Source: Diatrype stigma
Lineage: Eukaryota; Ascomycota; Sordariomycetes; Xylariales; Diatrypaceae
Direction: 5' to 3'
Assembly (NCBI GenBank): GCA_022225965.2
Contig: JAKJXP020000143.1
Coordinates: 1-64,000 of the forward strand
DNA: 64,000 bases
Within the stretch, counting starts at the first letter, position 1, and each line of letters starts with the position of its first letter. The notes beneath the pieces are model-generated. The model searched no databases. It saw only the letters and a program-made list of their open reading frames with translations, and was not told the origin of the DNA. The position numbers were made by a program, and so were the translations under genes. This document shows positions 25,601 through 37,069 of this stretch, piece after piece.

Positions 25601-25767
25601 TTCTTAATACTTCAGCCGTTCCATATATTATATAATATCGGCATTTATATAAATTTAATTATCCTATAAAACCATTTCCCATATACCCCTTTCGGAGGCG
25701 GGCTGTATATAATTAGGTAGCTAACTAAATAGGTCCATCCGGACGTAAAAATTCATCATTATCATTA
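19642..25767 (+). mobile_element. LINE L5, main segment
   Basis: Continues L5 after L6, through ORF1 (~19650-21750), endonuclease (~21800-22480), RT (~22800-24180), RNase H (~24590-24990), the Cys/His end (~25200-25450) and the 3' UTR with tail TCATCATTATCATTA at 25753-25767. The acidic run (DDDDDE, ~21400-21420) matches that in L6. RIP is heavier than in L6, consistent with L5 being the older host of the pair. Confidence 0.85.
23673..24179 (+). pseudogene. LINE L5 reverse transcriptase, longest open piece
   Basis: 168 open codons. They start at MLYTEPLFRKSAPLIRFGYADD (YADD at 23726-23737, the metal-binding palm motif) and pass through NTLNWKRKNALIFDPAKSDL and VPVIAGNFEIYPFNKAIKWL (the -WLG-like motif after the palm) to ANYIRYLNK and IIIYSAKAWY. 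Order and spacing match the RT palm and thumb of Tad1-like non-LTR elements. Upstream RT fingers and downstream RNase H lie in the same element but are broken by stops, so this is a relic and not a gene. Confidence 0.85.
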
Positions 25768-25782
25768 CTTATGTCAAACCCC

Positions 25783-25994
25783 AATACGTTCGCGCTCTAT
25801 CTCGAACCTCTGAGTCCCTGATATTCCAGCCGTCCCATACACTACAGAGTGTCGGCACCTGCATATACGTAGCCTTAGTTATCCTGTAAGACCACTCAAT
25901 ATACATCCCTTCTGGAGATGAGCTGCATGTAACTAGGTAGCTAGCTAGTAGACAGGTCCACCCGGACGTTAAAATACATCATCATCATCATCAT
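25783..25994 (+). mobile_element. LINE tail T1 (5'-truncated LINE), main part
   Basis: About 212 bp of LINE 3' end, from the AATACGTTCGCGCTC region through TGTAACTAGGTAGCTAGCTAG and GGTCCACCCGGACG to a clean (ATC)n tail at 25976-25994. It has far fewer RIP changes than its neighbours. It lies within SINE S3, whose duplicated target (CCCGACGCCGCCAGYA) follows at 25995. Confidence 0.8.
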
Positions 25995-26280
25995 CCCGAC
26001 GCCGCCAGTAATGGTACCAAACCGATCCTTATTATCGACTTGCCGACCTTCGATTTGCGCTAATTAATAGCCGTATACCGCTAAGCCGCTAAAACCGATT
26101 ACCGACGTCCCTTGCTTTTTTCGCAGACTTAACGTCCCTTTTTTTCTATTCGACGTCCCCTTTGGTAGCCCCTTTTATTACGTAACCATTCGCCGGACCG
26201 CCTATTGCCCGGTAAATTCCGCCGCCGACTAGTAGCCCTTCCAGCTAACGGTATCCAAAAACCCCTTCCGTTATTAGCAG
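25995..26280 (+). mobile_element. SINE S3, remaining part
   Basis: Continues the SINE from CCCGACGCCGCCAG through CGACGTCCC, CATTCGCCGGACCGCC and CCAGCTAACGGTATCC to about 26280, with moderate RIP. The SINE's 3' half (poly-C zone and LINE-like end) is missing; unrelated AT-rich sequence follows. Confidence 0.7.
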
Positions 26281-26483
26281 GGTTGTAATTTAGTTACTAA
26301 TAATTAATTCGGCCCCGGATTAAAACTAATTTAATTATTTTAATGCCGAACTAAAACTAATTAATATTTCTTAATCCGATAACGTAATTTAATTAATTAA
26401 TTAATAACTAAAAAACAACTAAAGAATAATCTTAAACTTAAAACATATTAAATCATTATATAAGGAATAAAATATAACTTATA
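26281..26483. other. AT-rich segment sharing a block with 63607-63645
   Basis: No gene. The block ATTAATATTTCTTARTCCGAT + ACGTAATTTARTT occurs here (about 26360-26395) and at the right end of the window, so both are copies of a further repeat, possibly a solo LTR. Boundaries were not determined. Confidence 0.4.
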
Positions 26484-26571
26484 TCGTTATTCTTTTATAA
26501 CTCTCTTTTCCTACCCCTATACTTTATTAAGACTTCTTTTTATATAGTTCTCCCTTATATCATAAGCTTTA

Positions 26572-27214
26572 CCCTTATACTTACCACCACCTGGACAAGT
26601 GGTTAAACTGTCCGCACCTTAGCTAAGTCTGCCCAGTCCAGCAATTGCTGCGGTGGGTGACGACTAGCTGGTCGAAGTACGTAGCTGTTAAGCCGCGTGC
26701 ATGCGACGCAAAACCGAGCGGGCCCTTTGGTCCGACGCCGCCAGCAATGGCAACAAATCCGGCAATTTCTGCCATCCGCCACCGACTTCCGATTTCCGCC
26801 AAGCCGCTGGCACCGACTACCGACGTCCCCTGCCCCCTCCGCAGACCTAACGCCCCTCCTTCCATTCGACGTCCCCCCTTATAACCATCCGCCGAGCCGC
26901 CCACTACTCGACGACCCCGCCGCGACTGGCAGCCCCCCCAGCCAACGGTACCCAAAACCCCACCCGCCACCAGTCATCTATGTGGCAACAACAATGCGTC
27001 GATTCCGCCCCCGACGCCCCAGCCCCAGCCCCCCCCCCCCCCCTTCTTTTTCTGTCAGCCCCAACTTGCTCGCGCTCTGTCCTGGGCCTTTAAGGCCTTA
27101 GATACTCCAGCCGTCCCATACACTATACAGTGTCGGACCTATGTAATTAGCTAGCCTAGGTAGATAGGTCCATCCGGACGTAAAAATATATCATCATCAT
27201 CCCTTATACTTACC
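26572..27214 (+). mobile_element. SINE S4, full-length (615 bp) with 14-bp target duplication
   Basis: The element is 26586-27200; the duplication CCCTTATACTTACC is exact at 26572-26585 and 27201-27214. The head is ACCACCTGGACAAGTGGTTAA. The body is GC-rich with a poly-C run of 15 at 27029-27043. The 3' end is the LINE-like block ACACTATACAGTGTCGGACC ... GGTCCATCCGGACG and an ATC tail. It is the short subtype: about 75 bp including the TTCG hairpin are missing relative to S5. It is hardly touched by RIP although its host is. No protein is proposed; frames across it are composition artefacts. Confidence 0.9.
26592..26606 (+). promoter_or_regulatory. tRNA-like A box of the SINE
   Basis: TGGACAAGTGGTTAA matches the RNA polymerase III A box TGGCNNAGTGG at 10 of 11 positions and continues like a tRNA D-arm. 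The equivalent in S5 is 36218-36232. A weak B-box candidate, GGTCGAAGTAC, follows at 26670-26680 (consensus GGTTCGANNCC). A box well supported, B box doubtful. Confidence 0.55.
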
Positions 27215-30145
27215 TTTAAATTAAGCAAACCCCTCGAAAATATCGAATGCCGTTCACCCTTAACGGCCCTTAATCTCCCCGTAACAAACCCCCGGAACAG
27301 GTCTTAAAAAACCGGCTCCCATTACTCCTATAAACCCATCCATAATGGCTAATAACGATAATAATCCGAAAGCCATTCCTTTCGTTTTAAGAAGGCCAAA
27401 CGACAAAACGGTGGCAACAAAACCTGGCGTTCCGAAAAAGTACAAGTCCTAAAGAAATCTCCTTATCTAATTCCCCTTAGGAACTTCCAAAAACCTTTCA
27501 ATAAATTCCATTTTAACCGCAATCAAATTAATGCGTAAAAAAAAACAAAGCATCCGAATTAAATTCGAGGTATTTATAACTTATTCCTTATTTTTCGATA
27601 CCGCTTATAACGCATTTTAACAATTTATATCCACGTATTAATAATAAACCCAATTAATATACCAATAAATTAAATAACTTATTATAAACCTAATTAATAC
27701 AAAGAATTTAAAGGATTTTAATTCCTTTTATGTTACCCGTATAAAAACAAAATACTTAACGGCCTTCCATTACGCCTTCCCATCGCTAATATTACCGGAA
27801 AACCTTGTCGACCTCGTTTTTAACGAATCCCCTAAAAATACGCCCGTACCTTTTCATAAGCGACGTATATTCTTCGCATTATATCCCCCGGAATCCATGG
27901 CCATATTATCGTCGCCGTCCCCATTATCCCAATTTTAATCCCAATTTTATATAGCGGCAGCCCGCCCTAAAAATGGGAAAGCCCAGGATTAAACCAACGT
28001 AACGAAAAAATCCAGGAAGCCTAAAAAAATGCATTCCTTAAGCCCTGGCTTTAATCGATTAATACCTTAATTCGCAAAAAAAGCCGATAACCGCTTTTTT
28101 TTCCGACTTATTTTCGATTACTTATAATACGTCTTACGTTCCGTAAATATCCGGGCCATAATAATAAATACCTTAAAGCTTAATTTACATAAAATTATCG
28201 ATATCCAAAAAGTTAAAACCGAATAAACGTTACGCTTTCGTAATAATACCGCTAAATAATATATTTTCGACGAAACCTTTAAAATAAAGGATTTAGTTAT
28301 TAAAAAAGCTAAGAATTAACATATATATATCTTAATCGGGATTCCAAAAAAACTTCGCATCCATGCAGGTCCTTAATTTATCGATACGGTTATTAAAGCC
28401 GAAGTCGTCGCTTAAACGAACGTCGATCCCATTTCCTTATATCGCTTTAAGCGATACGTATCGAATATTCCGATTTAAAAATAAATCGTAATATTCCCCT
28501 AAATTATTAAACGTTTTAAAGTATTTAATTTTCGCTTAAAAAAGCTTATTATTAGGATTCCTAAAATTATTTAATGCCAAATTTGCTTAGGCTTTTATAA
28601 CGAACGATATTATAATAATAATTTACGTTATTGATGATATAATAAAAAATATAAGATATATAAAGCTATCCGTTAAAAAGGCGTTTACAAAAACGAAATT
28701 AAATGCCCCAATTACCGCGGCCCTTATAAATACGATTCATTAACATATTCGGTCCGATTAATAAAAAAAACGGCAAAATTATCCAACTAATTAAATAACA
28801 GCTTACCGAAATTAAGCAATTAAAAAAACAATAATATAATAAAGTATTACGGAAAAAAAAGAAAACCTTATAACTAACTTAATTCCAATCCCAATCCTAA
28901 TTTCAAATCCAAGACCGGTTTTAAATCCCTAGGAATAAAAACGAAAAAAATAATCCCATGGGATTTTTCATTCCGGCGGGCCCTAAAACCCTTAAGAAAT
29001 TAAAACTACCGCCATTATTACTTCCGCCGTTAGCACCAATAATACGACGGATACCACTTTAATTCCTTATTTCCGCCCTTATTGCTGCCGCCGCGGTTGC
29101 CGACGTTAACGTAACGGCAACGGCAATAGCAACGGCCATAATCGAAAATAGCAATAGTAAGGGAAATAACGAAAACACCCATATCGACGACGCCGAGGAA
29201 AAAAAAGATAATCCCCTATACGCCGACGGAAAAACGGAAAAATACCCCATACCAACGGGCCCCCTTACCTTAAACGTTACCCAGGCAGCAAACAAACGCC
29301 AGGCCCGATTCCGCAAAGCCATTGCCAAAAGCGCTTTAATAGCCGGTAATAACATCAACGAACTAACAAATACCCCTCGTCCACGTAGGGCTTTTCCTTT
29401 CGAAAAAAAATCCGATCCTTATAATTAAAAGACCGACGAAAAAAAAAGGGCGCGATATGTTCGAAAAAAAGCAAACTTTTACGACCGTTAGAAATAACGA
29501 AACCATCCTTTTATAACTCTTTTTTCTTACTCTTATACTCTGTTAAGACTTTTCTTTACATAATTCTTTCTTATATCGTAAGCCTTATCCTTATATTTGC
29601 TTTTGAATTAAGCAAACCCTTCGAAAATATCGGATACCGTTTATTTTTAACGACCCTTAATTCTTTCGTAACAAATATCCGAAATAGGTTTTAAAAAACC
29701 GGCCTCCGTTATTCCTATAAATTCATTTATAATGGATAATAATAATCGCAATAACGGCAACGCCCCGAAAGCTATTTTTTTATTTTAAGAAAGCCAAATA
29801 ATAAAATGGCAATAACAAAGCCTAACGCCCCGAAACAATATAAGTTTTAAGGAAACATTTTTATTTATTCACTTTTAAAAACCCTTAAAAACCTTTTAAC
29901 AAATTCCATCTTAATAGCAATTAAATTAATACGTAAAGAAAAAATAAAGTATTCGAATTAAATTCGAAATGCTTATAGCTTATTCCTTATTTTTTAATAC
30001 CGTCCGAAATACATTTTAATAATTTATGCTTATATATTAATAATAAACCCAATTAGTATATTAATAAATTAAACGGCTTATAATAAGCTTAATAAACGCA
30101 AAAAGCCCGGAAAACTTTAATTCTTTTTTTTTCGCTTTTTACGTT

Positions 30146-30394
30146 ATGCATATTAAAATAAATAACTTAACTGTTTTCCGTTATGCTTTCCTTTCGTTAA
30201 TTCTTTTAAAGGACCCTATTAACCTCGTCTTTAACGAATCCCCTAGAAATACGCCCTTACCCTTCCGTAAGCGACGCGTATTTTTCGCATTCCATTTTCC
30301 AACGAATACGGCCACGTCATTGCCGCTTGTATTATCCCGATCCCAATCGTACGCATCGACAGCCCGCTTTAAAAATAAAAAGGTCCAAAATTAA
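30146..30394 (+). pseudogene. LINE L8 ORF1 fragment
   Basis: 82 open codons matching the L6 ORF1 piece at 13660-13959 (KDPINLVFNESPRNTPL, then RKRRVFFAFH). It is a remnant of the Gag-like N-terminal region, ending where the frame meets a RIP-type stop. Confidence 0.6.
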
Positions 30395-32467
30395 ACTAAC
30401 GTAACGAAAAAACCGAAAAAACCCAAAAGAATGTAACCCCTTAGCCCTAGCCCCAACAGGTCAATATAATCCCAGCCAGCGAAAAAAGCCGATAACCGCC
30501 TTTTTTTTCGCCTTATTGCCGATTATCCCTAATACGTATTGCGCCTTATAAATATTCGAACCACGATAATAAATATTTTTAAATTTAACTTATAAGAAAT
30601 TATTAATACTTAAAAAACTTAAACCTAAATAAGCATTAAAATTCCGTAATAATACCGCTAAACAATACATTTTCGACGAAACTTTCAAAATAAAAGGCTT
30701 AATTATCGAAAGAAACTAAAAACTGGCATATATATATTCTCGTCGAAATCCTAAAAAAATTCCGTATTTATATAAATACGTAACTTATCGACGTTATTAT
30801 TAAGGCCGAAATAATCGCTTAAACGAATATAAACCTTATTTCCTTATATCGCTTTAAACGGCATATTTCCGACGTTCCTATATAAGAATGAATCGTCGTT
30901 TTTCCCTAAACCGTTAAACGCTTTAAAATTTTCGACTTCCGTTTTAAAAAGCTTATTATTAAAACTTTTAAAATTATTTAATACCAGGTTTGCCTTAATT
31001 TTTACGACAAACGGCATTACGATAATAACCCGTATTATTAATAATACGGCAAAAAATATAAAATATACGAAACCATACGTTAAAAAGAATTTACGAAAAT
31101 AAAATTAAATGCCTCAATTATTACGGCCTTTATAGGTTTATTTCGTTAATATATTTAATCCGGCCCATAAAAAAACCGGCAAAATTATTCGATTAATTAA
31201 ATAATAATTCGCTAAAATTAAATAATTAAAAAAGCAACAATATAACAAAATGCTTAAAAAAAAGGAAAATTTAATAGCTAATTTAATCTTATTTTTAATA
31301 ATTATAACCGTAATTCGAAATATAAATGCAGGCATAAACCTAAATACGAATATTAAATAACGAAAACAAAAATTCGATGGGATTTTTTATTCCAACTGGC
31401 CCTAAAATTCCCAAAAAGCCACGATTACCGCCATTACTTCCTCCGCCATAAACGACGCGCCGAATTCCCCTTTAATTTCCCATTTTTGCTTTCGTTCTTA
31501 TTTCCGCTGTCGCTTTTATTATAAAAAAAACGAAACAAACGAAACGAACAAAAGGAACAAAAAAACGACAAAAATACCTACATCGACGACGCGGAAAAAA
31601 AAGGCGACGACCCCCTTTATTACGACGATGCCAACGAAATAAAAAAATATCCTATATTAATGGGCCCTTTTATTTTAAACGTATCTTAAATAATAAATAA
31701 ATGCTTAATTTAATTTTATAAAGCCATCGCCCAAAACGCCCTAATAACCGGCGAGGACGATATTAATGAATTAACAAATACCTTTCGTTTATATAAAATA
31801 TTCCTTTCCGAAAGAAATCCGACCTTTATAATTAAAACACCAACGAAAAAAAAAGGCTCGACATATTCGGAAAAAAATAAATTTTTACGATCGTTAAAAA
31901 TAACGGAATACTTCCGGCCTTTTTATAGTAATACCGTTCGATTATTTAAATAATTATTCATAATATAAATTAATATTCGGAAAAAAAAAGCATTATATAT
32001 AATATAACGCTTAAAATAATCAACGATATAAAAGCAAACGTCGTATTAATATAAAAACCGTAAATCATAACATTTTACGATAAACGATAAACTAAAACCT
32101 ATTTCCGATATAATACATTTTCGCCGGTAAAAAACTGGATAAAACATTTCAAAGTTTTTATATACGTCCGAAAAAATGCAACCCTTAATATTATATAATT
32201 ACGTTCCTTTATTATTAAAAACGCGGTCGTAGTATAAATTAACGATGTTATTATCGGAAATATTTAGTTCGATAACGGAATACTTTACGTTTTATTCGTT
32301 AAATTAAAGCAATAAACGTTTAACCGTTAAAAATAATAGCAAGGAACTTTAATGCCGTTTATTAAACGTAATAATTACGATAACGACGACGACATAACGA
32401 ATTAAAGCAAAAAGTAACGAATTAATTCGAAAACTAAAACCTTTAGGTTCTTAATAAAAACGAACTT

Positions 32468-32659
32468 ATGTATTATTTAAATAATATAATTAATTTTATA
32501 ACTTTTAATATATTAAGGAATATAATAAAAATTAATAGCGACATATATATAAATTCCGACCATTATACGTTAATCGGCAAAATACCGGTTGATAAGCCCT
32601 TTAAAGTTTTTAAGCCCAAATTTATTTTTCCGTTAAATGCGGCTTTAAAGTTTTTTTAA
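32468..32659 (+). pseudogene. LINE L8 endonuclease fragment
   Basis: 63 open codons of the APE-type endonuclease C-terminal part: NIINFITFNI (IDL-type motif), INSDHYTLIGKIP (the SDH catalytic His motif) and KVFKPKFIFPLNAALKFF. The same stretch is open in L9 (51120-51329), where SDH has become FDY. Confidence 0.75.
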
Positions 32660-33150
32660 TTTATTTATACGTATTAAATTAAAAAACGGATAATATTCGC
32701 ATTAATCCATAAATGCGAAAACTTAATTCTTAAGTTATTAGAAACGCTTAATTATATAATAAAAACATTAAAAAGTTTAAACATAATCGCAAACGAAACG
32801 CGTTTTAATAAAATAAGGAATATAACGAAATTATTAAAAAAAAATGCAATAATTAACAGCCATATCGAAAAACGGAACCCCGAATCCGGTTACGGCAAAA
32901 AAAACACAAGTCCATTATTCGATAAACAAAAAAACAATATTAAAAACGACAAATAATTGACGCTATTTCGAATAAATCCATTTATAATATAATAAAATAA
33001 TATAAACTTAAAAACAATTTTCGAATCCCATTAATAATAAACGGCAACCGAATAATAATAAATACGAAAAAAAAACATTCATTATTTCCGATATAAAATC
33101 CTCGTTTCCTAAGCCGACATCGAAAACATCGAAAACCCATAGCGCCTATT

Positions 33151-33410
33151 TAAGCCCTATAATCTCCTTTCCTATGTCAGACCCCAACACGCTCGCGCTC
33201 TGTCTTGGGCCCCTACGACCCTGGATACTCCAGCCGTCCCATACACTAAACAGTGTCGGACCTCATGTAGACTTAGTCACCCTGTAGACCTCTCACACCC
33301 CCTTCGGGGGTGGCTGCATGTAACTAGGTACACTAGCTAGATAGGTCCATCCGGACGTAAAAATTCATCATCATCATCATCATCATCATCATTATAAGCC
33401 CTATAATCTC
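33151..33410 (+). mobile_element. LINE tail T2, RIP-free, 16-bp target duplication
   Basis: A 5'-truncated LINE end of 228 bp (33167-33394) inside L8, flanked by exact copies of TAAGCCCTATAATCTC (33151-33166 and 33395-33410). It starts CTTTCCTATGTCAGACCCC. It carries the intact hairpin ACCCCCTTCGGGGGT and a tail of nine or so TCA units. C residues in CpA, CpT and CpC contexts are preserved, in sharp contrast with the host on both sides. Confidence 0.93.
33293..33313 (+). promoter_or_regulatory. TTCG-capped 3' hairpin of the LINE/SINE family
   Basis: CACACCCCCTTCGGGGGTGG folds as a C/G stem closed by a TTCG (UUCG in RNA) tetraloop. The same structure lies at 34919-34940 in T3 and 36818-36835 in S5, and in mutated form in every LINE 3' UTR here. 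It is the likely recognition element for the LINE reverse transcriptase; that role is inferred from stringent-type LINE/SINE pairs. Confidence 0.65.
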
Positions 33411-34846
33411 GATTCTTTCGTATTAAACCCTTTTGCATCCGTATATATATACGAATCCATTTCTTAAATATAATTAATAATAATGGCAAAAATAAAAAAC
33501 GTTTATATAAAAACTTCCAATACGGCACCGGAAAAAAACGAATTAATAGCCATATTATTTCAATACGCATAGCCGGCTATTAAAAACGCGGTCCGTACGC
33601 TTTATAAAAAGTGCCTACGATACGAATACCATTTAATGCCGTTCCGTATTGCTAAAATCGTTATGTTCCTAAAAATAAGCAAATCCGATTTTACGGCAAT
33701 AAAATCTTAACGCCTTATTTATTTATTTATTTTTTTGCTTCGGCAAAAACCTAAAGCGATTAATTATTAAGCGCATATCGATAATAAATATCCGTAAAGG
33801 TATTATTAATACCTAACAATTTAGCGCCTTACTTAAAAAGTCGGCATTAAACCTAATAATATACGTTATATACAACGTAAAAGCAGCCTTCGCTTAAAAC
33901 AAAATCGCGTCGCTTTTAATTCTAAACGTTACCGATACCTTTAATACGGTATTACGTAATAAATTAATACTTAAATTGCAACAATAAAAATAAAACTATT
34001 TATTAATTAAATGAATCGATTTTTGTATAATTAACCGCTTCGCTTTTATTCGAATAAAAAACGTTATTATAAATTTTGGCCTATTATTTTGCGATATTTC
34101 ATAAGGCTTTTTAATATTCCTAATATTATTTATGCTATATACGGAACCTTTTTTACGGAAAGACGTCCCGTTAATTCGCTTTAGATATACCGACGACGTT
34201 ATAATATTACGTACGGGCAAAACCATAGCCGAAATATTCGCCCTATTAATAACCGATATTTTAAATACCCTTAGTTAAAAACGGAAAAATGTTTTTATTT
34301 TCGACCTAACCAAAAGCGACCTTAAACATTTTTAAAAAAGCCAAACCCCTTTAAACGATTCGGTTATCGTTAGAAATTTTGCGATATACCTATTTAAAAA
34401 GGCAATTAAATAATTCGGAATTTTTTTCGATTCCAAGTTAAGCTTTAAGGAATACGTATTTAAATGAACCGTTAAGGCCTTATGCATTATTAATTATATC
34501 CGTTATTTCAATAAAGTAACAAAAAAATCGTTACCGAATAAAATTATAATAACAACTAAGGCTTACGTAATATTAATAGCCATTTTCGATACGCAAATCT
34601 GGTATTTAAATAAAAAACGACCAGCAATTAAAGGCCGGGATTTTATATTAATAAGCATTCTAAAATACTTTGCAATTTTCAACAAACCGTTTAAGGTCGT
34701 CGCTAAAATAACTTTTTTAATTTGTCGCATTATTAATATTTCAATTTTATACCGCGAATTAAAAATTCCTTTTACGACCGTAATATATAAGCAAATACAA
34801 AAACGATACGTTATTCGATTTCGTAGCTTAAATCCGGCTTATTCGG

Positions 34847-35010
34847 TAATATAACGCATTAGCCGTTCCATACACTAAACAGTGTCGGACCCTATGTAGT
34901 TTTAGTCATCCTGTACTCTCACACCCCCTTCGGGGGTGGCCAGTATGTAACCAGGTACACTAGCTAAATAGGTCCACCCGGACGTAAAAATTCATTAATA
35001 TAACGCATTA
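34847..35010 (+). mobile_element. LINE tail T3, RIP-free, 15-bp target duplication
   Basis: Only 134 bp of LINE 3' end (34862-34995), flanked by exact copies of TAATATAACGCATTA (34847-34861 and 34996-35010). It keeps the TTCG hairpin and GGTCCACCCGGACG but ends in a very short tail (ATTCAT). Confidence 0.92.
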
Positions 35011-36197
35011 ATTAATTAAAAAAATAATGGCCTATGCGATTTTAATTAACGTCGAATTTAGCGGCAAAATGTTTTCGTTCTCTGCTATTAAATAAAAAAT
35101 AGCCAAATAAATTATTATCCGTTTTAGCCGATAAAAAAAAACGTTTATAAAAAATAATTCGAATCCGTTCTTTTTTAGGACTTAATTATATATTTTAACG
35201 GCTTTAGAATTAACCGAATTAATTAAGGCTTTATTGCTTATTAAAGCGGCAAACGCTTATATATAACTAATAAATTGTTTTTAAATACAAAGGCTTTCGA
35301 TAATAAAATAAAAACCGCATATAAAACGACTTAATAAATAAAAAACGTTTAATATAACTTAAATCCTTTCTTAATAAGCCCATATTTTTATATTAACAAT
35401 ACGATAATTATTCGATATATTTTCCAATATTTATTAAATAACTTTTAATAAAACTTCTTAAATTTCCATTAAGTTGTTTTCCGAATTCGATTATTAGCCT
35501 TTTTTATTTAATGAATTCCGAAATACGTCGAAATCGAAAAAAACGAGGCCGCGAACGCCCAAGCCAAACTCGACGCCGAACGACCGGCCTTCGATAACGA
35601 TAACCACATTACCGGTATCATAACCTTTTTTTACCTTCGACGTATCAACCGAAAAAAACGTTTATTCGTTTTTTTTACCTAATAACTTTATAATATACTT
35701 TTTTTATATTAACGATAAGAATTCGAAATAAACAAGCCCCTTAAAAAGCTTTTTTTTATTCGCATAATATTGCATCGCCTTTTTACGGAACGATCCGGCC
35801 ATAAAAACTTCGTTAATTACTATAAACGCTTTAAATATTCCAACATTATCGATAAATGCCGCTGCCGTTATGAAAAAAACAAGAAACCGAATTACGTCGT
35901 TTCCTATAACCTATTTTAAGGTATCCTCCGATTTTTCGGAATCCGGGCGAAACACGAAACGAACGAATTCTTTGGTTATAATGGCTACCGAAACTTCGCA
36001 GCCTTCGTTAAAAACATTTATCCGTATGGATTAAAAGCGGAAAAATAAAACAACATTTCTAAATCCTGTTTTAAAAAATAAATAACGGACAATAATAAAG
36101 CTTCGAAAAGAAATAACTATTCGTCGAAAAAATAAAAACCTTTCCTATATTAAACCCTAATACGCTCGTATTTTGTAACTCGCCTATCCGGGTCCGT

Positions 36198-36908
36198 CCC
36201 TTAATACTTTAACCACCTGGATAAGTGGTTAAACTGTCCGCACCTTAGCTAAATCTGCCCAGCCCAGCAATTGCTGCGGTAGATAACGACCTGGCTTGTC
36301 GAAGTACGCAGCTATTAAGCCGCGTGCATGCGACACAAACCGAGCGGGCCCTTTAGCCCGACGCCGCCAGCAATGGCAACAAATCCGGCAATTTCTGCCA
36401 TTCGCCACCGACTTCCGATTTTCCGCCGAAGCCGCTGGCACCAATTATCGACGTCCCCTGCCCCTTCCGCAGACCTAACGTCCCTTCCTTCCATTCGACG
36501 TCCCCCCTTATAACCATTCGCCGGACCGCCCACTATTCGACGACCCGCCGCCGGCTGACAGCCCCCCCAGCCAACGGTACCCAAAACCCCTCCCGCCACC
36601 AGTCATCTATGTGGCAACAACAATGCGTCGATTCCGCCCCCGACGCCCCAGCCCCAGCCCCCCCCCCCCCTTCTCTTTCTGTTAGCCCCAACTTGCTCGC
36701 GCTCTATCCAGGGGCCCCCTGGGGCACCTTGGATACTCCAGCCGTCCCATACACTATACAGTGTCGGCACCTATGTAGACTTAGTCATCCTGTAAGACCA
36801 CTCCCCATATACCCCCTTCGGGGGTGGGCTGTATGTAACTAGGTAGCTAGCTAGATAGGTCCATCCGGACGTAAAAATTCATTATCATCATCTCCCCTTA
36901 ATACTTTA
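36198..36908 (+). mobile_element. SINE S5, full-length long subtype (683 bp)
   Basis: The element is 36212-36894; the duplication CCCTTAATACTTTA is exact at 36198-36211 and 36895-36908. It has the same head and GC-rich body as S4 (poly-C of 13 at 36658-36670). The 3' end contains the complete LINE-derived block: ACACTATACAGTGTCGGCACC, the ACCCCCTTCGGGGGT hairpin, AACTAGGTAGCTAGCTAG and an ATC tail. It is inserted in the 3' UTR of L8, splitting it. It is nearly free of RIP. Confidence 0.92.
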
Positions 36909-37069
36909 GCCGTCCTATATATTATATAATATCAGCACCTATATAAACTTAATCATCCTATAAAACCACTTCCCATATATCCCGTTCGGAAATAGGCTGT
37001 ATATAATTAAGTAGCTAGCTAAATAAGTCCACCCGGACGTAAAAATTCATTATCATTATTATTATTATC

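Larger units (their letters stand above)
26484..29503 (+). mobile_element. LINE L7, 5' segment
   Basis: Starts with the family 5' end (ATTCTTTTATAACTCTC) and covers the 5' UTR and ORF1 with its knuckle region up to near the ORF1/ORF2 junction. It hosts SINE S4 in the 5' UTR and is cut by full-length L8 at 29504. Further L7 pieces lie at 37070-37857 and 48027-48155; the RT and 3' end are not in the window. Confidence 0.8.
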
